This document shows positions 1 through 5,756 of a stretch of DNA of 64,000 nucleotides, in pieces. Both the position numbers and the translations under genes were made by a program. Source of the stretch: Oceanospirillaceae bacterium (lineage in GTDB: Bacteria; Pseudomonadota; Gammaproteobacteria; Pseudomonadales; Balneatricaceae); NCBI GenBank assembly GCA_013373085.1, contig JABXIM010000131.1, positions 1 to 64,000 of the forward strand, in the 5' to 3' direction. The notes under the pieces are model-generated. The model was given only the letters and a program-made list of their open reading frames with translations. It made no database searches and was not told the DNA's origin. The stretch's first letter is position 1; every line of letters starts with the position of its first letter.

Positions 1-2
1 AA

Positions 3-185
3 GCCGAAGCCGAAGCCGAAAAAGTATCGGCTACCGCTGCGACTGAAACCCAGGCTCAGGCCCGGGAAGAAACGCGTCCGCGTGGCCGCCGCCGCTCAAG
101 GCGCGCGCCGAACGACCCGCGCGAGCGTCGTCGTAATCAGCAGCAGAGCGAAGCGGCACAGGCCGAGGAGCATCACCACTCCTGA
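3..185 (+). CDS. rne: Ribonuclease E, C-terminal end (partial)
   Basis: The open frame enters from the left edge in frame 3 and stops with TGA at 183-185. The visible 60 residues are low-complexity: an Ala/Glu run, then an Arg-rich stretch (RPRGRRRSRR, then RERRRNQQQ) and a His/Ser end. This is the look of the disordered, RNA-binding C-terminal scaffold of RNase E. The catalytic domain lies outside the window, so identification leans on context: in pseudomonads rne is convergent with murB and a low-molecular-weight phosphatase, exactly the arrangement here, and a terminator separates them. RNase E is the main mRNA-decay and rRNA-processing endonuclease and scaffold of the degradosome. Another Arg/Ala-rich tail (for example a translation factor) cannot be excluded from 60 residues alone. 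Confidence 0.7.
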   Translation, partial: AEAEAEKVSATAATETQAQAREETRPRGRRRSRRAPNDPRERRRNQQQSEAAQAEEHHHS

Positions 186-274
186 CCTGACGGCCTCGCC
201 GGCACCCGCGTACCTAAGCGGGGCCGGCAGACCGCCCTGCTCGCAGTTACCCTTGGGGTATGCGCGCACTGGAT

Positions 275-306
275 AAAAAAACCGGCCTTGCGGCCGGTTT
301 TTTTTG
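275..306. terminator. Bidirectional rho-independent terminator between rne and murB
   Basis: A perfect 7-bp stem (ACCGGCC at 281-287, GGCCGGT at 292-298) with a 4-nt loop is flanked by an A-run on the left and an uninterrupted T-run on the right, so it has a U-tract read from either strand. It sits between the rne stop and the murB stop and can end both convergent transcripts. Confidence 0.9.
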
Positions 307-334
307 TCTCGACGTCCGCCGAATGGAAGTCTCA

Positions 335-1369
335 TCAGGCGGGGTAGATACGCGGTTCCATTTCCAACTCGACGCCAAACCGCTCCAGCACCGAGGCTCT
401 GACAGCATCGGCCAGCGCCAGCAGGTCCGACGCGGTCCCGCCCCCCCCGTTGACCAGCACCAGCGCCTGATTGCGGTATACTCCCACCGGCCCCAGACTG
501 CGACCCTTCCAGCCACAACGGTCGATCAGCCAGCCGGCAGCCAGCTTGTATGCATCACCGGCCGGGTAGGCCACGATATCCGGGAAAGCCTCGTGCAACG
601 CCCGATACCGATCCGCCGCAACGACCGGGTTCTTGAAGAAACTGCCGGCATTGCCAACCTCGGACGGATCCGGCAGCTTGCTGCGTCTGATACGGCAAAC
701 GGCCTCGAACACATCGAGCGGCGTCGGGCTTGCAATGCCGTGCTGCTCCAGCTCATCCACCAGCGCCCGGTAACGCAACACCGGCAGCGCGGCACGCGAC
801 AATGCGAAGGTCACCTCGAGAATGATATAGCGCCCCGGCTGCGCAGACTTGAACAGGCTGTCGCGATAACCGAAGGCGCATGCCTCCCGTGTGAAGTGAC
901 GAATCGCGCCGGTTTCGGTATCCAGCGCCTTGAGGCTGTGAAAACGCTCTTCGAGCTCGACGCCGTAGGCACCGATGTTCTGCATCGGTGCAGCGCCGAC
1001 CGTACCGGGTATCAGCGCCAGGTTCTCCAGCCCGTAATACCCCTGTCCCAGGCTCCAGGCCACGGTCTCGTGCCAGTTCTCGCCGGCCGCGACGGTCGCC
1101 AGCACCGTCTCACCGTCGATGTGCACGGAGCGGCCCTTTAGCGCGATCTGGACCACCAGACCCGGCAGCCGCTCGCGCAGCACCAGGTTGCTGCCGCCCC
1201 CAAGCACCAGCAGCGGCCAGCCCTGGCCCCGCGCCAGCGCCACCGCCTGCTGCAGTGATTCAAGCGACTCCACGCGCAGGAAACGCTCGGCACGGGCGGA
1301 AAATCCGAAGGTGTTGAAGGCGCGCAGGTCCACATCCCGTTGCAACTGCGGTAGCTGAATCGTGGTCAT
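335..1369 (-). CDS. murB: UDP-N-acetylenolpyruvoylglucosamine reductase MurB
   Basis: MurB is the FAD enzyme that reduces UDP-GlcNAc-enolpyruvate with NADPH to UDP-MurNAc, the second committed step of cytoplasmic peptidoglycan precursor synthesis. The frame shows the FAD/substrate motif LVLGGGSNLVL near residues 55-64, IPGTVGAAPMQNIGAYG near 120-136, FGYRDSLFK (Tyr168, Arg169) and NAGSFFKNP with the proton-donor Ser near 243. The end carries the catalytic-Glu region (MEPRIYPA). The length of 344 residues fits type I MurB of the E. coli class. I chose the ATG at 1369 over the one at 1375: it forms an ATGA overlap with the stop of the phosphatase gene and has GGGA at a proper distance, indicating translational coupling. 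Very sure of function. Confidence 0.97.
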   Translation of the reverse strand: MTTIQLPQLQRDVDLRAFNTFGFSARAERFLRVESLESLQQAVALARGQGWPLLVLGGGSNLVLRERLPGLVVQIALKGRSVHIDGETVLATVAAGENWHETVAWSLGQGYYGLENLALIPGTVGAAPMQNIGAYGVELEERFHSLKALDTETGAIRHFTREACAFGYRDSLFKSAQPGRYIILEVTFALSRAALPVLRYRALVDELEQHGIASPTPLDVFEAVCRIRRSKLPDPSEVGNAGSFFKNPVVAADRYRALHEAFPDIVAYPAGDAYKLAAGWLIDRCGWKGRSLGPVGVYRNQALVLVNGGGGTASDLLALADAVRASVLERFGVELEMEPRIYPA

Positions 1370-1851
1370 GGGCATTCCCGGCGCAGGTGCTCGATCAGGC
1401 CTTCGGTCGCCACCTCAACCAGATCCAGCACCTGCTCGAATCCGTCGTCACCGCCATAGTAAGGATCCGGCACCTCACGCAGCACTGCACGCTCGCCGGC
1501 AAACTCCTGGAACAGCCGGACCTTGCCGCGATGTTCGATCGGGCACAGCGCCAGGAGATCCTCGAGATTTTCGCGATCCATCGCCAGCACCAGGTCGAAA
1601 CGCTCGAAGTCGTCTGTTGCGACCTGGCGTGCACGCAGGTGATCCAGCCGTATGCCCCGCCGTTGTGCAGCCGCTGTGGCACGGTGATCCGGCGGGTTGC
1701 CGACGTGATAGGCCGCGGTACCCGCGGAATCAACGAACACGTCAAGGGCGGCTTCGTTCAGGCGATGCTCGAGCACGCCATGGGCGGTGGGCGAGCGACA
1801 GATATTGCCAAGACAGACCAGTAGAATGCGGGGAGAGGACTGGGGTTTCAT
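1366..1851 (-). CDS. Low-molecular-weight protein-tyrosine-phosphatase
   Basis: A 161-residue cytoplasmic phosphatase of the LMW-PTP (arsenate-reductase-like) family. The P-loop CLGNICRS lies at residues 13-20, with nucleophile Cys13 and Arg19, and the family's general-acid loop appears as DPYYGG about 35 residues before the end. These enzymes dephosphorylate phosphotyrosine, and in bacteria are often linked to exopolysaccharide kinases, but no such kinase is visible here. In pseudomonads the same gene sits directly before murB, so linkage alone says little about substrate. It overlaps murB by 4 bp (ATGA). The start has no clear Shine-Dalgarno sequence, but a perfect TATAAT lies about 33 bp upstream. 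Confidence 0.93.
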   Translation of the reverse strand: MKPQSSPRILLVCLGNICRSPTAHGVLEHRLNEAALDVFVDSAGTAAYHVGNPPDHRATAAAQRRGIRLDHLRARQVATDDFERFDLVLAMDRENLEDLLALCPIEHRGKVRLFQEFAGERAVLREVPDPYYGGDDGFEQVLDLVEVATEGLIEHLRRECP

Positions 1852-1883
1852 GGATACACGCGGCCGAATGAAAATTTTGCCGC

Positions 1884-1889
1884 ATTATA
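1884..1889 (-). promoter_or_regulatory. Candidate -10 box for the phosphatase-murB operon
   Basis: On the minus strand this reads TATAAT, a perfect -10 hexamer, giving a predicted 5' UTR of roughly 26 nt to the ATG at 1851. No good -35 hexamer is seen at 17 bp; that position falls in the terminator hairpin of the preceding tRNA. Confidence 0.4.
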
Positions 1890-1920
1890 AAGCAAACAGC
1901 CCCGGGTTTGTGACCGGGGC
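1890..1920 (-). terminator. Rho-independent terminator after tRNA-Gly
   Basis: Read on the minus strand, a perfect 7-bp stem GCCCCGG / CCGGGGC (at 1914-1920 and 1899-1905) with an 8-nt loop is followed by TGTTTGCTTT. It lies 8 bp past the tRNA 3' end, as expected for a monocistronic tRNA. Confidence 0.75.
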
Positions 1921-1927
1921 CGAAGGC

Positions 1928-2002
1928 TGGAGCGGGTAGCGGGAATCGAACCCGCCTCGCAAGCTTGGGAAGCTTGAGTAATAACCACTATACGATACCC
2001 GC
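1928..2002 (-). tRNA. tRNA-Gly (anticodon CCC)
   Basis: Read on the minus strand, the 75-nt sequence begins GCGGGTATCG and ends CTACCCGCTCCA, so the acceptor stem pairs over 7 bp and the CCA is encoded. The anticodon stem CAAGC/GCTTG encloses the loop TTCCCAA, giving anticodon CCC for codon GGG. The T arm carries GGTTCGAATCC. It is the counterpart of E. coli glyU. It has its own candidate promoter and terminator. Confidence 0.97.
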
Positions 2003-2015
2003 TTCTGGTCCAATT

Positions 2016-2044
2016 AATGTACTCCCGGCAATCGGCCCCCGCAA
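2016..2044 (-). promoter_or_regulatory. Candidate sigma-70 promoter of tRNA-Gly
   Basis: On the minus strand TTGCGG (2039-2044) and TACATT (2016-2021) are separated by exactly 17 bp and end 13 bp before the tRNA 5' end. Match to consensus is 3/6 and 4/6, so support comes mainly from spacing and position. Confidence 0.45.
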
Positions 2045-2100
2045 GGCTTTGATATTGATTTGGCAGGAATTTTCCTACGGAATCAGTAAAGGCTGCGGCG

Positions 2101-2664
2101 TCACTGCGAGGGCTCGTCGAACGGCAGAGGCACCGAGGTTTCCCGCCGCACTTCGAAGACATTCAGCGTCATTGCGACCAGCGCGTAGTAGCCGAAGATA
2201 CCGATCAGCTCGACCAGAGCGGCCTCGCCAAATGCCTCCCGCGCCTCGCGATACAGGTCGTCATCGACGCGGCGGGTCTCGTACAGCGTGCGACCGACTC
2301 GATAAACCAGCTGCTCGTCCCGCTCGGCAAAGGCCGGCTCCTGACCCAGCCGCAGCGCCTCGATCACCTCCTCGCCCAGGCCTGCATCGCGGGCGATCGG
2401 TTCATGGATCTGCCACTCCGCCTGGGATTGCCACCAGGCCGCCGTGACCAGAATTGCCAGCTCGGACAGGCGCAGCGGCATCTGGGTATGATAGCGGCAA
2501 AATGCACCCAGCTCCTGCGCCCGGTCGGCAAGACCGGGGCTGTGAATCCAGGCTAGGAAGGGCCCATCGAGATTGCCGCGGGGGCCGCTGAGAATCGCAT
2601 CCAGCACCCGCTGCTGCTCGGAACTCATCTGACTGCGCTCGAGAGCGGTCAGTCTCGATTTCAT
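2101..2664 (-). CDS. Carboxymuconolactone decarboxylase-like protein (AhpD-like fold)
   Basis: A 187-residue all-helical protein of the carboxymuconolactone decarboxylase (CMD) superfamily. The core motif is at about residues 68-95: LRLSELAILVTAAWW followed by SQAEWQIHEPIARDAGL, where Glu, Trp and His occupy the conserved E-W...H positions. The AhpD-type CxxC redox pair is absent, so a peroxidase role is unlikely and a decarboxylase or lactone/keto-acid role is more plausible. The substrate is unknown. The start ATG overlaps the stop of the aminotransferase gene by 4 bp (ATGA), so the two are translated together and probably act on the same substrate. Function beyond the family is inference. 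Confidence 0.8.
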   Translation of the reverse strand: MKSRLTALERSQMSSEQQRVLDAILSGPRGNLDGPFLAWIHSPGLADRAQELGAFCRYHTQMPLRLSELAILVTAAWWQSQAEWQIHEPIARDAGLGEEVIEALRLGQEPAFAERDEQLVYRVGRTLYETRRVDDDLYREAREAFGEAALVELIGIFGYYALVAMTLNVFEVRRETSVPLPFDEPSQ

Positions 2665-4004
2665 GACCGGCCTCCGTTGACGCTTTTCAAGGCGCTGTCG
2701 ATGGCGATATCGAGTTTATCCACCAACTCGTCGAGGTGAGCCTCCTCGAGAATGAACGGCGGCGCCAGCAGTATATGGTCCCCCCGCTGCCCGTCGATGG
2801 TACCGCCCATCGGATAGCACATCAGGCCGTTGGCCATTGCGGCTTTCTTGATCGCCGCATTCAGCTTCAGGGACGGATCGAACGGGGTCTTGCTGCCACG
2901 GTTCTGCACCAGCTCGAGCCCGAGAAACAGGCCCCGTCCACGAATATCGCCAATATGGTCGTGTTCGCCGAAGCGGTCGCGCAGCCGGGCTTCGAGCCCC
3001 GCCCCCAGCGCCCGTACCCGCGGCAACAACTGTTTTTCCTCGATGGTACGCTGCACCGCAAGCGCAGCGGCGCAAGCGGTCGCGTGACCGATATAGGTAT
3101 GGCCGTGCTGGAAAAAACCGCTGCCTTCGGCGATCGCACGATAGATTTGACCGCTGACCAGCGTGGCACCGATCGGCTGGTAGCCAGCTCCGAGCCCCTT
3201 GGCGATGGTGGTGATATCGGGACTGATACCTTCCTGCTCCACCGCGAACAGTGTGCCGGTGCGCCCCATGCCACACATCACCTCATCGAGGATCAACAAT
3301 ACCCCGTAGCGGTCGCAGACCTCACGAATCTTGCGAAAGTAACCGCTGACCGGCGGCACAGCGCCCAAGGTTGCCCCGACGACGGGCTCGGCGACAAAGG
3401 CCATCACCTGATCGGCGCCCAGGCGCAGAATTTCGTCTTCCAGCTCTTGCGCCAGGCGCGTCGCGAAGGCCTCGTCGTTTTCGCCGTCAAGCCGCTCGCG
3501 ATAGGCATAACAGGGGCTCAAATGACTGACCCCGGTCAGCAGCGGCTCGAACTGCGCTCGCCGCCACTGGTTACCGCCGGTCGCCAGCGCCCCGAGGGTG
3601 TTGCCGTGATAGCTCTGTCGCCGGGCGATCAGGTAGCGCCGCTGCGGCTGACCGATTTCGATGAAGTACTGGCGCGCCAGCTTCAGCGCCGCTTCCACCG
3701 CTTCCGATCCGCCTGAAACGAAATAGACCGACTCGAGGCCATCCGGCGCCCGCTCGATCAGGAAGTCCGCCAGTTGCTCCATCGGCTCGGTGGTAAAAAA
3801 CGACGTATGTGCGTAAGCGAGACTCTGCACCTGCTTCTGCACCGCTTCGATCACCTCTGTGGCGCTATGCCCCAGGCAGGAAACCGCCGCGCCACCACTG
3901 GCATCGAGATAGCGGCGCCCTTCGCTGTCAATGATGTATGGCCCGTCGCCGGCGACGGCGGTCGGATAGGCTTGACGCAGACTACGGTGAAATACGTGGG
4001 ACAT
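2661..4004 (-). CDS. Class III (omega-type) pyridoxal-phosphate aminotransferase
   Basis: A 447-residue fold-type I aminotransferase of class III. It shows the phosphate-contact region FVSGGSEAVEAALK (residues 95-108), SYHGNTLGA (131-139), the PLP-pyridine Asp in LILDEV (Asp240) and the Schiff-base lysine in TTIAKGLGAGYQPIGA (Lys269). Class III enzymes use amines, beta-alanine, taurine, GABA or omega-amino acids as donors; the sequence does not let me pick one. It is the first gene of an operon with the CMD-like gene (4-bp overlap) and is divergent from an RpiR regulator. Its predicted -10 (4058-4063, minus strand) lies between two palindromes that probably bind that regulator. It does not look like a biosynthetic ArgD/BioA enzyme by context. 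Confidence 0.9.
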   Translation of the reverse strand: MSHVFHRSLRQAYPTAVAGDGPYIIDSEGRRYLDASGGAAVSCLGHSATEVIEAVQKQVQSLAYAHTSFFTTEPMEQLADFLIERAPDGLESVYFVSGGSEAVEAALKLARQYFIEIGQPQRRYLIARRQSYHGNTLGALATGGNQWRRAQFEPLLTGVSHLSPCYAYRERLDGENDEAFATRLAQELEDEILRLGADQVMAFVAEPVVGATLGAVPPVSGYFRKIREVCDRYGVLLILDEVMCGMGRTGTLFAVEQEGISPDITTIAKGLGAGYQPIGATLVSGQIYRAIAEGSGFFQHGHTYIGHATACAAALAVQRTIEEKQLLPRVRALGAGLEARLRDRFGEHDHIGDIRGRGLFLGLELVQNRGSKTPFDPSLKLNAAIKKAAMANGLMCYPMGGTIDGQRGDHILLAPPFILEEAHLDELVDKLDIAIDSALKSVNGGRS

Positions 4005-4032
4005 GAGTGCTGATCCAGAGGTTGGCGACCGA

Positions 4033-4058
4033 TTTAGCGCAAATATATTTGCACTAAA
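4033..4058. promoter_or_regulatory. 26-bp near-perfect palindrome, candidate RpiR operator 1
   Basis: A perfect 14-bp core GCAAATATATTTGC (4039-4052) is flanked, after one unpaired base on each side, by TTTAG (4033-4037) and its complement CTAAA (4054-4058). It covers the predicted transcription start of the aminotransferase operon, just downstream of that operon's -10 box. Binding by the adjacent RpiR-type protein is inferred. Confidence 0.7.
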
Positions 4059-4063
4059 TTATA
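4058..4063 (-). promoter_or_regulatory. Candidate -10 box of the aminotransferase operon
   Basis: Minus-strand TATAAT sits between the two palindromes, so a repressor on either would block RNA polymerase. The -35 region (4081-4086) is poor. Confidence 0.45.
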
Positions 4064-4080
4064 TTTGCAAATATTTTTGC
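4061..4080. promoter_or_regulatory. Candidate RpiR operator 2
   Basis: A perfect 14-bp palindrome ATATTTGCAAATAT (4061-4074) overlaps GCAAATATTTTTGC (4067-4080), which differs at one base from the core of operator 1. The two matching cores are 28 bp apart centre to centre, a spacing compatible with cooperative dimers. Confidence 0.6.
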
Positions 4081-4109
4081 ATATCGAGTACGTAACAAAG
4101 TGTCACGTT

Positions 4110-4115
4110 TATAAT
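4110..4115 (+). promoter_or_regulatory. Candidate -10 box of the rpiR-type gene
   Basis: TATAAT on the plus strand, about 33 bp before the ATG at 4148. The candidate operators lie upstream of it, so regulation of the regulator's own gene by the same sites is plausible. Confidence 0.45.
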
Positions 4116-4147
4116 AGGCCGCTTGGCCAAACCGCACTGGAATCACG

Positions 4148-5053
4148 ATGCAGACAGACAACGCTCAGACACCCGACAGCGTCAACAGCCTCAGGCACCT
4201 GCTCGGCAAACTCGATAGCGGCACGGCGCCATTTCGGCTCGGCACCCAGTCGCGGCGAGTACTGGCCGCCATGCTCGAACAACCCGGCGTCAGTGCGATG
4301 GCGTCTATCACCGAGCTGGCTGAACGCTTCGGCGTCAATGCCTCGACACTGTCGCGCCTGGCCCAGCGACTCGGTTTCAGTGGTTTCGGTGGTCTGCAGG
4401 AATTGTTCCGCCTCGAACTGAGCGACAGCGGGGGTCACTTTTACAGCGACCAGGCCCGTCTGCTGGCCGGCGAGGAATCGAGTCCCGGGATCGGGTTGCT
4501 GGCCCGGCTCGGACGCCAGGAGAGTGGCAATATCGCGGCCATGATTGACAATCTGGACCCTGCGTCTTTCGATCGTGCCTGCGAGCTACTGGCCAAAGCG
4601 CCGCGGGTACGCTTTCACGCCATGCGACAGTTCCACTCGCTCAGCTATTTTCTCGCCTACGGACTGGGAATGATTCGCAAGGACGTGGCGCCGCTCGCAT
4701 CCAGCTCCCAGGGGATTGCCGATGCGCTCTCATCACTCGAGCCGGGGGACCTGCTAGTGGTCGCCAGTTGCTTTCCCTACACCACCAGCGTGCTGAAAAC
4801 CGCAGAAGTGGCGCGTGAAATGGGGCTGGATGTGGTGGCCCTGACCGACTCGGCGGGATCGCCACTGAAAGCCCAGGCCAGCTGCAGCTTCCAGATTCCC
4901 AACCAGAGCCTGTTTTACAGCAACGCCATGGCAGCTTTCTTCGTGTTTGCCGAAGCGCTGCTGAGCGAAGTCGCTCACCGGCTCGGCGACGATGCAGTCG
5001 AGGCTCTGCGCCGGCGCGAGACGCTCATCGGCGAACTGGGACAGCTGTCCTGA
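4148..5053 (+). CDS. RpiR/MurR-family transcriptional regulator (HTH-SIS)
   Basis: A 301-residue two-domain regulator. The N-terminal helix-turn-helix is at about residues 53-77 (SITELAERFGVNASTLSRLAQRLGF spans it), with the family's following GFGGLQELFR segment. A SIS (sugar-isomerase-like) ligand domain occupies roughly 135-265, with the phosphosugar-loop-like stretch DLLVVASCFPYTTSVLKTAE. RpiR proteins sense phosphosugars or, in many catabolic clusters, other small metabolites. Here the divergent aminotransferase operon and the nearby TRAP transporter suggest an amino-compound catabolic regulon; the effector is unknown. The intergenic palindromes (4033-4080) are its likely targets. Confidence 0.9.
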   Translation: MQTDNAQTPDSVNSLRHLLGKLDSGTAPFRLGTQSRRVLAAMLEQPGVSAMASITELAERFGVNASTLSRLAQRLGFSGFGGLQELFRLELSDSGGHFYSDQARLLAGEESSPGIGLLARLGRQESGNIAAMIDNLDPASFDRACELLAKAPRVRFHAMRQFHSLSYFLAYGLGMIRKDVAPLASSSQGIADALSSLEPGDLLVVASCFPYTTSVLKTAEVAREMGLDVVALTDSAGSPLKAQASCSFQIPNQSLFYSNAMAAFFVFAEALLSEVAHRLGDDAVEALRRRETLIGELGQLS

Positions 5054-5141
5054 CGATGCGGCCCGTCAGTTGCTAGTCGCTCTAACGGGCAACGCGGGAT
5101 TAGTCCCTGCCAGGCACTGCATCGCAGCCGCTATATGCCTC

Positions 5142-5165
5142 GGGGCCGGCGATACATCCGGCCCC
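5142..5165. terminator. Hairpin between convergent rpiR-type and uspA-type genes
   Basis: A perfect 8-bp GC stem (GGGGCCGG at 5142-5149, CCGGCCCC at 5158-5165) with an 8-nt loop lies in the 184-bp convergent gap. No T-run follows on either strand, so it is a weak rho-independent terminator at best. Confidence 0.35.
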
Positions 5166-5237
5166 CTGGGAAGCGGCCTCAGAACCAAACCGTCATCACC
5201 GAGTCGCCCGGCGAATTTGCACCCGGCGCTCCGCGGA

Positions 5238-5687
5238 TCAACCCGCGTCATCGTCCCAGCGCCGCAGAATCATGACAGAACATTTGGCACGTTCGACGAC
5301 CCGGGACGAATTTGAACCGAGAAAGGCGACATCGAGCCGTCCGCGATGATGGGCCGACATGATGATCAGGTCGGCATGGATATTCTTCGCCTCTTCCACG
5401 ATCCGTTCGGCGGGGTGCCCCTGATGCACAGACATATCGTAATGGACGTCGTCAGGCAGCTCCTGACGGGCAAACTCCACCAGTTTCGCATCCACCGCCT
5501 TGTGTGCCTTGTCCACCGCACGGGGATCGAAATACGACGCCACCAGCGGCGACGCGAAACCCGGTATCACCGTCATCAGGTGCACCCTGCCGCCATCGCG
5601 ATCAAGCTCGCGCAGCGCCACTTCGATAGCGGGACGTGAAAATCCGGGTTCCTCGAGGTCAACAGGTAACAGAATAGTCTTGAACAT
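5238..5687 (-). CDS. UspA-family protein of a TRAP operon (TeaD-like)
   Basis: A 149-residue universal-stress-protein domain starting MFKTILLPVDLEE. The start at 5687 is preferred over the longer frame to 5708 because GAGGAC precedes it at good spacing and the beta-1 strand then opens the protein, as is usual. The ATP loop normally reads G-xx-G-x9-G-S; here it is S-AH-H-x9-GS (HHRGRLDVAFLGSNSS), so both early glycines are replaced and only the GS pair remains. It is the last gene of the TAXI-TRAP operon. The ectoine TRAP system of Halomonas has a similarly placed UspA, TeaD, that modulates transport; an analogous role is inferred. Whether it still binds ATP is uncertain. Confidence 0.88.
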   Translation of the reverse strand: MFKTILLPVDLEEPGFSRPAIEVALRELDRDGGRVHLMTVIPGFASPLVASYFDPRAVDKAHKAVDAKLVEFARQELPDDVHYDMSVHQGHPAERIVEEAKNIHADLIIMSAHHRGRLDVAFLGSNSSRVVERAKCSVMILRRWDDDAG

Positions 5688-5756
5688 CTTGCGTCCTCGG
5701 CCGGCCACTGGCCGGCGTCAAGTCGGAGGCCACCCGCAAGCACGGGTGTCCCGTTC

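Noticed and set aside
260-1141. Plus-strand open frame opposite murB
   Set aside because: Antisense shadow of a clear MurB; no domain and it runs through the rne terminator.
5063-5095. GCCCGT...ACGGGC inverted repeat after the rpiR-type gene as a terminator
   Set aside because: Only a 6-bp stem with an 18-nt loop and no T-run.
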